Shown here: positions 33,451 through 44,431 of the stretch, one piece after another | How the letters are laid out: each line of letters begins with the position of its first letter | How positions within the stretch are numbered: the first letter of the stretch is position 1 | NCBI GenBank assembly: GCA_943324745.2 | Contig: CALPMT020000025.1 | Coordinates: 1-44,431, forward strand | Direction of reading: 5' to 3' | Length of the DNA stretch: 44,431 nt | Origin: Chitinophaga pinensis | GTDB lineage: Bacteria; Bacteroidota; Bacteroidia; Flavobacteriales_D; Crocinitomicaceae | Notes under the pieces: generated by a model | The model's input: only the letters and a program-made list of their open reading frames with translations | Told to the model about the DNA's origin: nothing | The model's database searches: none | Position numbers and translations under genes: made by a program

Positions 33451-35466
33451 ATGCAAAAACTACGCGTAGTACTTTATACACTTATTTTAATTACTTCTGT
33501 ATCGGTAAAAGGACAGGAGATTATTCAGGTGGACTCCATGAAATTTCCATGGTATGCTCCATCGATCAATTATGTTCAGTTTTATCACAAATCAGCCATA
33601 AAACATTTTTACGAATCTTTAAATCAAACAGATAAAATGAAAATCTCTATTATGCACATGGGAGATTCTCACATTCAATCTGAAATTCCAACTGGTGTTG
33701 CTCGTCAACTACTGCAACAAAAATATGGAGATGGTGGACGTGGTTTAGTTTTTCCTTATTCTGCTGCAAAGACGTATTCTTCAATACACTATTCCTCAAA
33801 ACACGCAGGAAATTGGCAATACGCAAAAACATTAAAGGTTCCACCTACAATTCCTTTAGGTATTATGGGTATGAGTATAAAAACAGAAGATTCAACCGCT
33901 TCGTTAACCTATACGTTCAACAATAAGTTTCCATCTAATTATACAACATTAAAAATATATTGTAACATCGATTCGCTTAGTTATGATGTTAATATTGAAA
34001 CTGATGGTGTTGTTTATCCCGTTGAAATTAATCCTTTGAGTTTGACCAATAATTTACCGTATGTTACTGTAAATGTTAGTTCAATAAGTAATGTGATTAC
34101 GTTAAAGTGTGTAAAAACTAAGAAATCTCAAAAAGAGCTTTTGTTTTACGGATTAGAAATTACTTGTAACGATGATAAAGGGATTGTCTATCACTCTGCA
34201 GGAGTTGGTGGAGCTCGATTTAAAGGGTTGTTACATATTGAAAAATTCAATAGTCATTTAAAGACTATTAATCCTGATTTGGTCATTTTAGATTTAGGAA
34301 CGAATGATTTTCTTTATGATGATTCCATTAAAAGTAATTTACGTTCTGAAATCGTTGAAATTATTACGAATATAAGAATTGCAACTCCTTTAGCTTCAGT
34401 ACTATTATGTACTACTCAAGATCTATACTATAAACAAAAAAATATTGAATCTTGTGAAAAGTTTTCAAGCTTATTACAAGGTGTTGCAAAAGAATTAGAC
34501 TGTGCTTTATGGGATTGGTTTTGGATAAGTGGTGGACCAAAAGTGTTAAAAAATTGGCAATCTGAAGGATTAGCGCGTACTGATTTAATACATTTAACAA
34601 ATTCAGGTTATAAAGTTAAAGGAAAACTATTGTATGACGGAATCGAAAATACCATGGCATACATCAAAAAAAATCCAACGAAAGATAGTCTTATAATTGA
34701 TGTACGAAAAGTTAAAGAACGTAAAAATAGAGAGTTTTCTTTACATGAAATTGCTAAAAAAGATTCTGTTACATTATTACCTAAATCTGACTCATCAAAA
34801 ATTCAAACCACTCTTGTAAAAGAAGATAAAATCTTAGATGTTCAAATAAAACAAGTTGAAGTGTCTCCTCATATTCCAGTAAAACATGATAGCGTAGTTG
34901 TACATATTCCAACTTCTGAAGTTCTCACAACTAAAATTGATACCCAAAAAGTGATAAATGTAGAAAGTGTTCCGACAACATTAACAACGACTTTAGTTCC
35001 TGATTCTGTTATTTCTAAAGAGGCTTTATTGGATAGTTTAAATACCTTAGCAGTAGTTGCTGAACAAAAACGTATGGATGCTAAACGAACGCATAGCATT
35101 TTACCAATTAGTGATAAAATATCTGTTTTATACAAAGAGGAAATATTACAAGAATTGATTTCTACTAAACCAATTCATAAAAATTCAACCAAAAATACTT
35201 CGAAACAGTTAACAATTTCACAAAAAAAATTATCAGAAACAAATGAGACTCCGGTAAAAGATACAGTAGTAACAATTGTTCTTCCAAAACCAATCAAGAA
35301 AACCCCTAAAAAACCTAAATACACCTACTATAAAGTGCGAAGAGGAGATAATCTATCAATTATAGCAGATAGAAACAGATGCACCGTAGATCAATTAAAA
35401 ACATGGAATAGCTTACGCAGAACAACTATAGACGTTGGGCAATCATTGGTTATTATGAGAAAATAA
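33451..35466 (+). CDS. SGNH/GDSL hydrolase with C-terminal LysM domain
   Basis: A 671-aa exported protein. The signal peptide MQKLRVVLYTLILITSVSVK ends near residue 22 (KGQ). SGNH blocks: MHMGDSHIQ with Ser73 (block I), LDLGTNDFL with Asn285 (block III), and RTDLIHLT with Asp377/His380 (block V). A Ser/Thr/Val/Lys-rich linker of low complexity spans about 405-620. A LysM domain closes the protein (YYKVRRGDNLSIIADRN then WNSLRRTTIDVGQSLVIM). LysM normally binds peptidoglycan or chitin-like N-acetylglucosamine chains, suggesting the esterase or transferase works at the cell wall. Third gene of the MBOAT operon. Confidence 0.88.
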   Translation: MQKLRVVLYTLILITSVSVKGQEIIQVDSMKFPWYAPSINYVQFYHKSAIKHFYESLNQTDKMKISIMHMGDSHIQSEIPTGVARQLLQQKYGDGGRGLVFPYSAAKTYSSIHYSSKHAGNWQYAKTLKVPPTIPLGIMGMSIKTEDSTASLTYTFNNKFPSNYTTLKIYCNIDSLSYDVNIETDGVVYPVEINPLSLTNNLPYVTVNVSSISNVITLKCVKTKKSQKELLFYGLEITCNDDKGIVYHSAGVGGARFKGLLHIEKFNSHLKTINPDLVILDLGTNDFLYDDSIKSNLRSEIVEIITNIRIATPLASVLLCTTQDLYYKQKNIESCEKFSSLLQGVAKELDCALWDWFWISGGPKVLKNWQSEGLARTDLIHLTNSGYKVKGKLLYDGIENTMAYIKKNPTKDSLIIDVRKVKERKNREFSLHEIAKKDSVTLLPKSDSSKIQTTLVKEDKILDVQIKQVEVSPHIPVKHDSVVVHIPTSEVLTTKIDTQKVINVESVPTTLTTTLVPDSVISKEALLDSLNTLAVVAEQKRMDAKRTHSILPISDKISVLYKEEILQELISTKPIHKNSTKNTSKQLTISQKKLSETNETPVKDTVVTIVLPKPIKKTPKKPKYTYYKVRRGDNLSIIADRNRCTVDQLKTWNSLRRTTIDVGQSLVIMRK

Positions 35467-35622
35467 TAAAACAATTTGAAACTATCATTAAGTCGTTAAG
35501 TAATTTGGTAGTTATTTTAGATGTTTAAAGATCTTCAAAATTAATAATCTAGGTCTTCTAAAAATGCTATTTACCTTTTACAAATACTAAATTTCTATTG
35601 GTAAAAAGTAGGTTATAAAACG

Positions 35623-36282
35623 CTAGTCTCTCAATTGCTTACCAATCAAATAATGTCCTAGATAGACTAAAGGAGTTAACCCAACCGCAATACATAATTT
35701 TGCTATATAACCTGTAATTCCCATGGTAAAGTATTGCTCCAAAGAGATTTTACCAGGAAGATAAAATGCAATCCCTAAAACGATAAACGAATCAATAAAT
35801 TGAGAAATAACAGTAGAACCGGTTGCTCTTAACCATATGTGTTTATCGCCCGTTTGTTTTTTAAATTGAGAAAATAAAAATACATCCAACAATTGTGAAA
35901 CAATGAATGCGAGTATACTTCCTACAATAATCCACATACTTTGACCAAAAACAGCGATAAACTGTTCATCTTTCACTGGAGAGAAGTCAACAGCAGGTAT
36001 TTTCATACCTAGAACTAAAATAATAAAAGCATAACAAATCAGTCCAGCAGTAAGAAATGTTAATTTTCGCACTCCTTTTTGACCAAAATATTCATTGATT
36101 AAATCGGTAGTCACAAACACTATAGGCCATGGAAGAATTCCTAAACTTAATGTGAAACCATAAACTTGTATTAATTTCCCTCCAATGAGTTCAGCAGTAA
36201 TTGCATTTGTAATGAATATACCTGCTAATAATAGAAAAATAAAATTTTTCTTGGAGTGGATCATAGAAAAAATATTACACAA
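35623..36282 (-). CDS. Queuosine precursor transporter, YhhQ (VUT/DUF165 family)
   Basis: A 219-aa inner-membrane protein with about six helices. Family motifs: ITNAITAELIGGKLIQV, LPWPIVFVTTDLINEYFGQK (the conserved W-P-x-x-F-x-x-T-D-x-x-x-E-x-F-G), and the late LRATGSTVISQFIDSFIVLG. YhhQ imports preQ0/preQ1 for tRNA queuosine synthesis. ATG at 36282 gives MCNIFSMIHSKKN; the second ATG at 36264 is an equally plausible start. No preQ1 riboswitch is visible in the 33 bases upstream. It follows the PorE-like gene on the same strand. Confidence 0.87.
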   Translation of the reverse strand: MCNIFSMIHSKKNFIFLLLAGIFITNAITAELIGGKLIQVYGFTLSLGILPWPIVFVTTDLINEYFGQKGVRKLTFLTAGLICYAFIILVLGMKIPAVDFSPVKDEQFIAVFGQSMWIIVGSILAFIVSQLLDVFLFSQFKKQTGDKHIWLRATGSTVISQFIDSFIVLGIAFYLPGKISLEQYFTMGITGYIAKLCIAVGLTPLVYLGHYLIGKQLRD

Positions 36283-36315
36283 AAAAATAATAGCAGTTTA
36301 ACCTAAGTGCGATTC

Positions 36316-38451
36316 TTATTCGTGAAATGTAAAGATGAATTCTGTACGTCGATTCACTTTATGGAGTTCTTCTGTACATTCAATTTCATCTGTACATTGA
36401 TTTAGCAATTTAGTTTCACCGTAATTTTCAACAGTAATTCTATCACGATTAATCCCTTTTGCTGTAATATAATTGACACAACTTTCACTTCTTTTTTTAG
36501 ATAAATCCAAGTTATAAGCAGAATTTCCACGAGAATCAGTATGTGAACTTATCTTCATTTTCACAGTTTTATTTTCTTTCAAAAAAAGCGCCAATGTATC
36601 TAATTCAGTTTTACCAATATCGCTTAATCCAAAACTGTTATATGCGTATGTGATATTGTCTAGTCGCATCGAAATAAGTTCATTGGTTTTACGAATTTCT
36701 ATCTTATCTTGTAGTTTTGGAAGAGTATCAGAAGTTTTAAACTGCTTTACTGAGGGATCATATCCCAATTTTGTTGCTGTAATTTGATAATCTACGTTAA
36801 AAGGTAAATTTGCTGTTATTTTACCATAAAGATCAGACGTAAATTCAAGGTTTTTACCAGTTTCAATATTTTTCAACTCTATGCTTGCAGCAGGAACCGC
36901 AATCGAAGTTTCAATGTCTGACACTAATAAATCAAAAGAAACCATCTTTTCTGCTAACGTATACTTTTTCTCAATTACCTCTGACTTTTTGATGCCGAAA
37001 GTATTTATATCTACAGTTAATGGTTCATGACCTCCATCACCAATTAATAACGTAAATTGTAAGTCTGGCTTTGTTTTAAATACGAATTTACCATTTTCGT
37101 CAGTATATAACGTATCGATAATTCTACTTCTATCATTCATAACTAACACTCGAACTCCAGATAATACATTATTATTTCCGACACTCGACAAAACATAAGA
37201 TTCAAAATCGACAGTAACATCATTCAAAGTAACATTATACAAACGATCTTTTAAATCACCACGATTACTAGTTAAAAAACCATGTAAATGAGTTTTGTCC
37301 AATACTATTGAGTAATCATCTGCGTTTGAATTAATTGGATAACCTGCATTTTTAACATTCGCAATTTCAAAACCATTCGCAGCAGCTACAAAAATATCAT
37401 ATCCACCAAATCCAGGATGACCATTACTCGTAAAATATAGTTTACCATCACTTTCAAATGGAAACATCTCATCTCCAGGTGTATTAATCAATGAACCGGC
37501 ATTCATAGGTTCTGACCACCTTTTTTCATCTCTCGTACAATACCAAATATCCAAACCACCTAAACCACCTTCTCTATCTGAAGCAAACCAAAACACTTTG
37601 TGATCATTTGATATGTTTGCATGACTAGAAAATGCATTTTTCTCGTTGAAAGAAAATTTCATTTCCTTTTTAGTAAGCTCATTGTAAACAAAAATCCCTA
37701 CAGCATTTGCAGGTTGGTTTTTGTTTTTGGGTAAAAATTTAGAAAAATACCATAATTTTTCTATACTATCGTAAAATGCTACTCCTTTGAATTTATGTAC
37801 TCCATTCCCTTTGATTTTTTTTCTAATTTTAGTACTATCATTATACAAAAAAGCCGGTAATAGAATAGTGTTTTCTATTAACCAAGGTTTTTTATTTTTC
37901 TTTTTGATTGTTGAAGTCAGCGCTAAACCTTTTGGATAATATGCTGGAGTATAATCTCCTTTTTCTAAATTAAATGTTACTAACTCGACTTTATATTTAA
38001 TTGAATCCTGACGTAATTCATTTAAATAAGTACCCTGAAAATATACTTCCAATAAATTTAATCTACGATCATTACTTGCAGAAACTGTTGGGTGTGCGTA
38101 GATTTTTTTTGCATCTTCAGTGGCTCCTATATAAATCAGTAATTGTATATAGTTAAAGGCATCTTCAAACGAAAATTGATCTGTCTTACTTAGTTTTGCA
38201 TAGAAAAGTTTTGCCTCGGTATAATTCTTTATCTTGATAGCTGAAATTGCACCATGTCTATATACATCAGGGTAGATTTTAGGATCTAAAGAATCTTCTT
38301 TAATTAATTTGGTGAAAAGTTTGCTTGAAACTTTGTAGTTTTTAGCTTCAAATTCAATCAAAGCTTTTGCAATTTTCTTTTCTTGTGAAAAGGTAAAAGC
38401 AGATACAAAAAGTACAACTACTAAAGTCAACCAAAATCTATTCAAAACCAT
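36316..38451 (-). CDS. PorE-like OmpA-family protein (TPR-PD40-CarboxypepD_reg-OmpA)
   Basis: A 711-aa exported protein. The signal peptide MVLNRFWLTLVVVLFVSAFT is cleaved near FSQ. Domains in order: TPR-like helices (about 25-150), a PD40 beta-propeller with WFASDREGGLGGLDIWYC and YFTSNGHPGFGGYDIFVA (about 190-405), two carboxypeptidase-regulatory-like modules (about 410-590), and an OmpA C-terminal domain with SHTDSRGNSAYNLDLSKKRS ending NRRTEFIF. This is the architecture of P. gingivalis PorE, a periplasmic T9SS component bound to peptidoglycan. Flavobacteria also carry paralogues next to cell-surface adhesins, so whether this is PorE itself is open. It lies 96 bases after the adhesin gene. 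Confidence 0.85.
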   Translation of the reverse strand: MVLNRFWLTLVVVLFVSAFTFSQEKKIAKALIEFEAKNYKVSSKLFTKLIKEDSLDPKIYPDVYRHGAISAIKIKNYTEAKLFYAKLSKTDQFSFEDAFNYIQLLIYIGATEDAKKIYAHPTVSASNDRRLNLLEVYFQGTYLNELRQDSIKYKVELVTFNLEKGDYTPAYYPKGLALTSTIKKKNKKPWLIENTILLPAFLYNDSTKIRKKIKGNGVHKFKGVAFYDSIEKLWYFSKFLPKNKNQPANAVGIFVYNELTKKEMKFSFNEKNAFSSHANISNDHKVFWFASDREGGLGGLDIWYCTRDEKRWSEPMNAGSLINTPGDEMFPFESDGKLYFTSNGHPGFGGYDIFVAAANGFEIANVKNAGYPINSNADDYSIVLDKTHLHGFLTSNRGDLKDRLYNVTLNDVTVDFESYVLSSVGNNNVLSGVRVLVMNDRSRIIDTLYTDENGKFVFKTKPDLQFTLLIGDGGHEPLTVDINTFGIKKSEVIEKKYTLAEKMVSFDLLVSDIETSIAVPAASIELKNIETGKNLEFTSDLYGKITANLPFNVDYQITATKLGYDPSVKQFKTSDTLPKLQDKIEIRKTNELISMRLDNITYAYNSFGLSDIGKTELDTLALFLKENKTVKMKISSHTDSRGNSAYNLDLSKKRSESCVNYITAKGINRDRITVENYGETKLLNQCTDEIECTEELHKVNRRTEFIFTFHE

Positions 38452-38547
38452 CGTTCAAAAACTAAATATTTTACAAAATTATGGATATTTTTTCAGTAAA
38501 TTGTTAAGAAACTATATTAAAGTAATTTTAATTTATATCTATCTAAA

Positions 38548-41500
38548 TTATTTAACTAATTCAACATATCCACTTTCCACAGCATCGCCATTTCCTTTAT
38601 CAATTAAATAAAAATAGGTGCCAGAAGGTAAATAATCATGACCTAATGATTGTATATCTGTACTTGGTTTTCCGTCCCAATTATCCATATATGGAATCTC
38701 ACTTGTATAAACTTTTGAACCCCATCGATTAAATACCGTAACTTGTACTGTCGGATAATTTTCATGATAGCGAATAATCCAAGTGTCATTTTTCCCATCT
38801 CCATCAGGTGTAAGTACATGAGGTATATCGTTTACCGTACAGCCAATTTTTTCAGTTTGAGTTTGTTTACAATTATTTTTATCTGTAACTGTAATGGTAT
38901 ATTCACCTTCCGATAATTTACTTGTTTTGTAAGTATTTCCAACTTCAAACCCTTTTGAATCTTTTACTGAAAAGGTAAAAGGACCGTGACCATTTATCTC
39001 TTTATCAAATATAGTCAAGACCCCTGTATTTTGATCGCAAATACTACTTTCTGAATGCGCAATAAATGCTACTTCATATAGGTGAACATCGACAAGTGCT
39101 TTTGTTTTTGAATAACATTTTTTACCTGAAACAGGATCAACATTAACGGAAGAAGCATAATAATTAGTCGAATACAATGGATCTGTTGCTTTCAAAGGTT
39201 TAACTGAAGTTGGATCACTAAACCAATCAATCGTATTTGAAGTATAGGGTGATGTTGGTAAATTAGCCACTGTTTCTTTTGAACCAGTACATGGTTCATA
39301 AAAATTATCTTTTAACGAAATATCTGATGGTGGTAAAACAAATGTTAAAGAAACTTTTGTTCTATTTTTACTTTCACATGCTGTTGATTGTGTTGGTTTA
39401 TAGGCAACATAAAACGTTTGATTCATTGGTGGGTAAGTAATTAAATCAGAAGCTGTAAATGCCGTACCCCCTACTTGGTTTGAGTACCAAATTAATCCGT
39501 TTACTGCACCCAATTCCTTAGACAAATCACTATACATCATTTTATTAAAAACACAAATAGTAGGTGTAGTGGTAGTCAAATTAGGTAATGTACCGTCATT
39601 CATTATTACACTTATTTCCTGTCTATTTACATTACTACACGCTCCATTACTGACATTATAATAATACTTCTTAGAATTTAGTAGATCACTCTTATCTAGA
39701 TTGGATCCACCTTGAATTCCATCAAAAATGGATACCGTTCCAGTTGGAATATTTAATTGTTTAATCAAAGTAGCAACTGTTGGATTGGATACTGAACAAA
39801 ATGTAAATGGAGTGTAAGATTTCAAATTGGGTCCATTATCTAGATTTACAACAACTCGAACACGATCACTTTCACATTTATTTAATGTTTGTGAAACATA
39901 ATAATCTTGATTATCAATTAATAATTCGTTTCCAGTATACGTGCTACTGCCTGTAGCATCTTTATACCACGTATACGACTGTGAACTTGGTATAATACTA
40001 GAAACAGTTTCTTTTGATTCTGCACAGAAAGTCTTGGTACTTGGTAAAGAAGGGTTTCCTGGTTTGCCAAAGTACGGATCAATCGTTGCGATTTGTGAAG
40101 AGGTTGAACTACATCCATTTTCATCTACAACCATAAAAGTATATGTTATACCAGATGGTAAGTCCTTTACCAATTGAGTTGAACTAGAACCTGAGTAAAC
40201 CTTGGTCGCAGGTGTACTAGTCATAGTCCAATTACCTATTGGAAGAGATGATAACAAAACTGAACCCGTGCTTGTTGTACAAGTTGGTTGCTGAATATTT
40301 GTAAGTTTTGGAGCAGTTGGAGGCGTTTTTTTAGCTGAAATTTTAAGTAGTATTGTATCCGAAAAACATCCTGTACTACTCTTAACTTTAATTGCATACG
40401 TAGTAGAAGGTGCTAGATTATTTAATATTACTGTATTTACTGTTCCAGTGATTGAACTACCCAATGAAGGCGTGGTTGATACGCTCCAATTTCCAAATGG
40501 TAGGTTTGTAAGTTTTACACTCCCATTATCTATAGTACAAGAAGGTTGAGTAACGGTAGAAACCGCTAATTTATCTGGTTTTCCTATAAATGTAATGTTT
40601 GTATCTAATAGATCAGATACACATCCTGACATTACAATTGATGCACCATATTTTGCAGCCTCTTTCACCCAAATACTTTGACCTTTTCCTGGTAAAGTGT
40701 CTATGTCATTTTTAATCCATATATAACTTGAAGGTGTATCTTGATCAAACTGAACCGTTAATTGAACCGAATCACCCGTACATATTGGTGTTGGTTTACT
40801 TAAAATTATGGCTGATGGAGGATCAGGTAGTGTTGGTTGACCAACACTAGCCTTGTAATGATATACACAAGTATGATTGTCAAAATCTATCTTATAAGCA
40901 CCCGGTATTAAATTTCTTATCACAAATGGTTTATTAGGTACTGTTGAAATCGTAACATTCAATGAATCTTTAATAACATTACCTATAGACCATTTCACAT
41001 CACCAGTTCCATTTCCTTTTAATTGTATAGAACCATCGTTCATATTACAAGAAAGTGCAGGTGAACCAGAAGCTTTCATAGGATCTTCACGAACAACTGC
41101 ATGTATCCTATTTGAAGTTACCTTTACGGGACTTGCACATAATTGATTGGATGTCATATTTACCCAAATAACATCCTTATCATTCGTTTTTGATGGTCTA
41201 TATTGATCTAAATTAATACCATCATCTACATTGTTTATTTTCCATTCAAATATTGGGTTCGTACCTCCATTAATTGAAATAGCTTTAAATTGAAGATTAT
41301 CATCTGGACAAAGCGTCACTGTATCTTTAGTTGCATTAAGCGTATTGTTAGAAGTTACTTCAATTAGAACGCTAGGTGTCACATTAGGATTTACTTTTAA
41401 ACTAAGCGTTGAAGGACTTCCAGTACAAATGCCTGATTTTGGGGTGATTAAATAATCTACTGTTCCTACGATATTATCTGCCAATTTCAACACGTGTGCA

Positions 41501-44431
41501 ATCGTTGTTCCATTTCCAGCATTTGCTCCTGTTACGTTGGAAGATTCTGTAGCTGTCCATGTAAAAGTTGTTCCAGTAACCGAACTTGAAAGTTTGATAT
41601 CTGTTGCTGTATTATTACAAACGGTAGAAGTGCCTATTGTAGTTTTTACATCTGGTAGTGGATTAACAATTAATGTAAAAGTAGCTTTTGAATAACAACC
41701 AACGACTTTTGGTGTAAACTCATAGGTTGTTGTTTTTGTAATGTTCATTAAAGGAAGCCAAGTACCTTCTGCCCCCTCAATCGAAGTATTTGGTAACGAA
41801 TAAATTTCGCCCTCACAAATCGAAGCTTTGGTATTGAAAGAAGGTGCTACACTATTTCCTATACTCGTTGTAATTTCATTAGAAATCGCTGTTAACGGAC
41901 TCGCACATGCAGAGTTTGATGTCAATTGCACAGTAACTTTGTCACCATCATTAAGTGTAGATTTTGTGTAAAAACTTTTTTGTTCCGCTGAAATATCAAC
42001 CCCATTTAATTTCCATTGATAAGTTGGGTTTGATCCTCCGTTTACTGGATGTGCGGTAAAAGTTACGCTTGTTCCTGCACATATGATATTATCCGCATCA
42101 GATGAAGTGATAGAAACTACTGGTGTTAGTATATCACTTACAACAATTTGACCAACAACTGAATCTTTACCACAACCACCTGTTGCTTTAACAATATAGT
42201 CAAATGTTCCTTTTTGAGTTGGAGTTCCTGAGATTGTTATTTTATTACCAAGAACAGTTGCATTTACTCCTAAAGGTAAGTTTTTAGCATTTACTCCTAT
42301 CGCATTTGTAATCGTATATTCAATAGGATCAATTGCTGCGTTGATACACACTGTTTGAGTATCAGATTTAATAACTGAAGTTAAATTGATTTTATAGTCT
42401 TCACTTACAACTATTGCTTTACTATCACTTACATCACTACATCCTCCAGAACCTTTAACTGTATAAGTAATGTCAGCATTTCCAGGAATAAATGTTGTAA
42501 TAACACCTGTATTGGCATTTACAGATGCAACAGCTGGATTCGTTGAAGTCCATTTTCCTCCTGAAACAGTTGAAGTATATGTTGTATTTACCCCCGAACA
42601 GATTGTATTTGATCCACTCAACACTCCTGTTATTGGCATTGGAGTAACTACAATATCTACCGTTGATACTGTTCCTGTACATCCTAAATAAGACTGAACT
42701 ACTGAATAAGTACCAGACATACTTTGAGTTGCAGATAAACTTACTGTTGCATTTTGAGTGCTTGCATTAAAGCCATTTGGACCAGACCAACTATAGGTAG
42801 CTCCATTCCCTGGAAAATCGGAAGTTAATTTTAAGGTTTGACCTTCACAAATTTCTTGTGTTCCATTTGCATTTGCTACTGGTGGAGTTGGATCTGCTAA
42901 TGTGATAGGTCCTATAATTGTATTTGAAGTACATCCTGATAAAACTACATTGATATTTGTATAATCCCCAGATCCTAAATTTGAAATTTTAATTTTACCG
43001 AATCCATCACTCGTTTTATTAATAGAAACTGGTGTGTTATTTTTTTGATAATTTAGGCTATAAGGTACATTTAATTGCATACCTGAAATTACAATTTCAC
43101 CATCTTGACCTGAACATGAACTTGGATATAGTGAAGAAGAAAAAGCAACATTGGGTTTAGAATTTACGATGATAGTTAATGAAGCAGTGTCAGCACACTC
43201 TACTAAATCTGGTGTAAATACATACTTAGTCGACAAATTGTTATTTAACACAGGCGACCATGATCCATGTATTCCATTCGTAGAAATTAGTGGTAATGCA
43301 GTCATTAATGACCCGTAACAAACTGGTGAAACAGCAACAAAAGTCGGTTTAGTTTGTTGATTAACGGTTACCGTTGAAAAAGTAGTATCACTAGGACAGA
43401 AATCAGGCGCTAAAGAATAGATTGCATAATATTTTTGAGTAGCACTTGGAGAAACAGTAATCGACTGCGTTGTTTCACCTGTACTCCATTTATAATTACC
43501 TCCACCAATTACTGGAGTAGCAGTTAATATTGTTGACTTACCGTTACATGTTGTAATGTCATTAACTGAAACTATAGGTGGATTATTTACTACTATATTC
43601 AATGTTTGTGTAGTAGCACATTGCCCAGCTGTTGGAGTAAAGGTATACGACTTAGTTGCTGTATTATCCAAGGCTGGCGACCAAGTTCCTGTAATTCCAT
43701 TTGTTGAAGTAGTTGGTAATGGACTAATAGCATCTCCTTTACAAATAGATGCAAGGGGTACAAATGTAGGAACTGTTTTGTCATTTATTTTAATAGTACC
43801 TGATATTAATTCACCAGAACAAGATCCACCAATTAATTGTATACTATAGTTGAAATCTCCAGCAACAGTTGGTGTTCCACTTATTGTTATTGTATTTGCA
43901 GACCAAGAAGCTGAAACTCCTGCAGGTAAACCATTTGCTCCATCAATTCCATTATTTGAAATACCTGTTGCTACGCTAGTAGAATAAGTGATGTCAGTTA
44001 AAGGACTATTGATACATTTTGTTTGGTTGTTTGTTCCAGATGCGGATGAAAGTGTTGCGGAGCAGGAAGTACAGATGTTAATGGTGATACTCATCGTTGC
44101 CGTTCGTGCACAGTTAGGAGTAGATAGTACTGTTGGTGTAAATGTATACGTTTTTGTTGTCGTGTTATCTAATACTGGTGACCATGAACCTGAAATACTA
44201 TTGTTGGATGTCGTTGGTAGAGCTGTAATCGTTGCTCCTGAACAATAAGGTCCTACAGCTGTGAAGGTTGGGGTAACTGAATCCGTAATGGTGATACTCA
44301 TCGTTGCCGTTCGGGCACAGTTAGGAGTAGATAGTACTGTTGGAGTAAATGTATACGTTTTTGTTGTCGTGTTATCTAATACTGGTGACCATGAACCTGA
44401 AATAGTATTGTTAGAAGTCGTTGGCAATGCC
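38548..44431 (-). CDS. Giant repetitive cell-surface protein with T9SS type B sorting domain, 5' end missing
   Basis: The frame is open through the right edge: at the edge it reads ALPTTSNN, matching the internal repeat [14 protein letters not shown], so at least 1961 residues are visible and the N-terminus lies outside. The body is a chain of Ig/PKD-like beta domains with recurring motifs such as [19 protein letters not shown] and Cys-containing segment starts. The C-terminal ~95 residues carry the CHU_C/type B sorting signature: [34 protein letters not shown] and [12 protein letters not shown]. Such proteins are exported by T9SS and serve as adhesins or gliding-associated surface proteins. 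The PorE-like gene follows; no PorP/SprF gene separates them. Confidence 0.9.
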   Translation of the reverse strand, partial: ALPTTSNNTISGSWSPVLDNTTTKTYTFTPTVLSTPNCARTATMSITITDSVTPTFTAVGPYCSGATITALPTTSNNSISGSWSPVLDNTTTKTYTFTPTVLSTPNCARTATMSITINICTSCSATLSSASGTNNQTKCINSPLTDITYSTSVATGISNNGIDGANGLPAGVSASWSANTITISGTPTVAGDFNYSIQLIGGSCSGELISGTIKINDKTVPTFVPLASICKGDAISPLPTTSTNGITGTWSPALDNTATKSYTFTPTAGQCATTQTLNIVVNNPPIVSVNDITTCNGKSTILTATPVIGGGNYKWSTGETTQSITVSPSATQKYYAIYSLAPDFCPSDTTFSTVTVNQQTKPTFVAVSPVCYGSLMTALPLISTNGIHGSWSPVLNNNLSTKYVFTPDLVECADTASLTIIVNSKPNVAFSSSLYPSSCSGQDGEIVISGMQLNVPYSLNYQKNNTPVSINKTSDGFGKIKISNLGSGDYTNINVVLSGCTSNTIIGPITLADPTPPVANANGTQEICEGQTLKLTSDFPGNGATYSWSGPNGFNASTQNATVSLSATQSMSGTYSVVQSYLGCTGTVSTVDIVVTPMPITGVLSGSNTICSGVNTTYTSTVSGGKWTSTNPAVASVNANTGVITTFIPGNADITYTVKGSGGCSDVSDSKAIVVSEDYKINLTSVIKSDTQTVCINAAIDPIEYTITNAIGVNAKNLPLGVNATVLGNKITISGTPTQKGTFDYIVKATGGCGKDSVVGQIVVSDILTPVVSITSSDADNIICAGTSVTFTAHPVNGGSNPTYQWKLNGVDISAEQKSFYTKSTLNDGDKVTVQLTSNSACASPLTAISNEITTSIGNSVAPSFNTKASICEGEIYSLPNTSIEGAEGTWLPLMNITKTTTYEFTPKVVGCYSKATFTLIVNPLPDVKTTIGTSTVCNNTATDIKLSSSVTGTTFTWTATESSNVTGANAGNGTTIAHVLKLADNIVGTVDYLITPKSGICTGSPSTLSLKVNPNVTPSVLIEVTSNNTLNATKDTVTLCPDDNLQFKAISINGGTNPIFEWKINNVDDGINLDQYRPSKTNDKDVIWVNMTSNQLCASPVKVTSNRIHAVVREDPMKASGSPALSCNMNDGSIQLKGNGTGDVKWSIGNVIKDSLNVTISTVPNKPFVIRNLIPGAYKIDFDNHTCVYHYKASVGQPTLPDPPSAIILSKPTPICTGDSVQLTVQFDQDTPSSYIWIKNDIDTLPGKGQSIWVKEAAKYGASIVMSGCVSDLLDTNITFIGKPDKLAVSTVTQPSCTIDNGSVKLTNLPFGNWSVSTTPSLGSSITGTVNTVILNNLAPSTTYAIKVKSSTGCFSDTILLKISAKKTPPTAPKLTNIQQPTCTTSTGSVLLSSLPIGNWTMTSTPATKVYSGSSSTQLVKDLPSGITYTFMVVDENGCSSTSSQIATIDPYFGKPGNPSLPSTKTFCAESKETVSSIIPSSQSYTWYKDATGSSTYTGNELLIDNQDYYVSQTLNKCESDRVRVVVNLDNGPNLKSYTPFTFCSVSNPTVATLIKQLNIPTGTVSIFDGIQGGSNLDKSDLLNSKKYYYNVSNGACSNVNRQEISVIMNDGTLPNLTTTTPTICVFNKMMYSDLSKELGAVNGLIWYSNQVGGTAFTASDLITYPPMNQTFYVAYKPTQSTACESKNRTKVSLTFVLPPSDISLKDNFYEPCTGSKETVANLPTSPYTSNTIDWFSDPTSVKPLKATDPLYSTNYYASSVNVDPVSGKKCYSKTKALVDVHLYEVAFIAHSESSICDQNTGVLTIFDKEINGHGPFTFSVKDSKGFEVGNTYKTSKLSEGEYTITVTDKNNCKQTQTEKIGCTVNDIPHVLTPDGDGKNDTWIIRYHENYPTVQVTVFNRWGSKVYTSEIPYMDNWDGKPSTDIQSLGHDYLPSGTYFYLIDKGNGDAVESGYVELVK
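44081..44431. repeat. Near-identical 207-bp tandem repeat inside the adhesin gene
   Basis: The segment from 44081 matches the one from 44288 with only a handful of base differences over about 144 bases, period 207 bases (69 codons). The repeat array evidently continues past the window edge. Confidence 0.85.

Noticed and set aside
36283-36315. Possible preQ1 riboswitch ahead of the YhhQ-type gene
   Set aside because: Only 33 bases separate the genes and no aptamer-like pattern is visible.

Overview
The window reads as chromosome of a Bacteroidota species, most likely a flavobacterial (Crocinitomicaceae/Fluviicola-like) organism. The evidence is the AT-rich DNA, several exact matches to the Bacteroidota -7 promoter box TAnnTTTG, a FISUMP-domain surface protein, DUF2723 and DUF2480 proteins, PorX, a PorE-type TPR/PD40/OmpA protein, and a giant protein ending in a type B sorting domain of the type IX secretion system (T9SS). 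The genus-level placement is inference.

Region 1 (1-6472) is accessory. A 5'-truncated FISUMP gene with a strong terminator is followed by seven small to medium genes I cannot assign (1386-5963), including a lipoprotein and three membrane proteins. This cluster lies between two diverged direct copies of a ~270-bp module (about 742-1016 and 6016-6290). Each copy has a 44-codon plus-strand ORF converging on the remains of an antitoxin-like minus-strand gene. The right edge meets the 3' end of a tRNA-Gln gene (6473-6545), a typical island boundary.

Region 2 (6801-13724) holds a 1358-aa DUF2723 glycosyltransferase-like membrane protein, a NodB polysaccharide deacetylase, a DUF2480 protein, and an AAA/DUF4143 ATPase behind two palindromic operator-like sites. 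The gap between the first two genes is almost filled by two ~120-nt palindromic elements.

Region 3 (13802-22369) contains aconitase, a 39-aa lysine-rich protein with a strong terminator, the minus-strand series porX - tsaE - ald, and a plus-strand HD phosphohydrolase and Rossmann-fold protein. Intergenic repeats are shared between the gap upstream of acn and the gap between porX and tsaE.

Region 4 (22475-30455) contains a putative esterase sharing a transcript with a MazEF-like toxin-antitoxin pair, a CPA2 cation/proton antiporter, a bioB-bioF pair, a YdcF/DUF218 membrane protein and a lipoprotein.

Region 5 (30647-35466) is a tight three-gene operon: MBOAT acyltransferase, DHHW/AlgX-like protein (TTG start overlapping the MBOAT stop) and SGNH hydrolase with a C-terminal LysM. 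Together they look like a cell-envelope O-acylation system, perhaps acting on peptidoglycan or an associated polymer.

Region 6 (35623-44431, minus strand) carries a YhhQ-type queuosine-precursor transporter, a PorE-like periplasmic/outer-membrane protein, and a >1960-residue repetitive T9SS cargo that runs off the right edge. Regions 3 and 6 thus provide a T9SS regulator (PorX), a PorE-like envelope component and a T9SS substrate.
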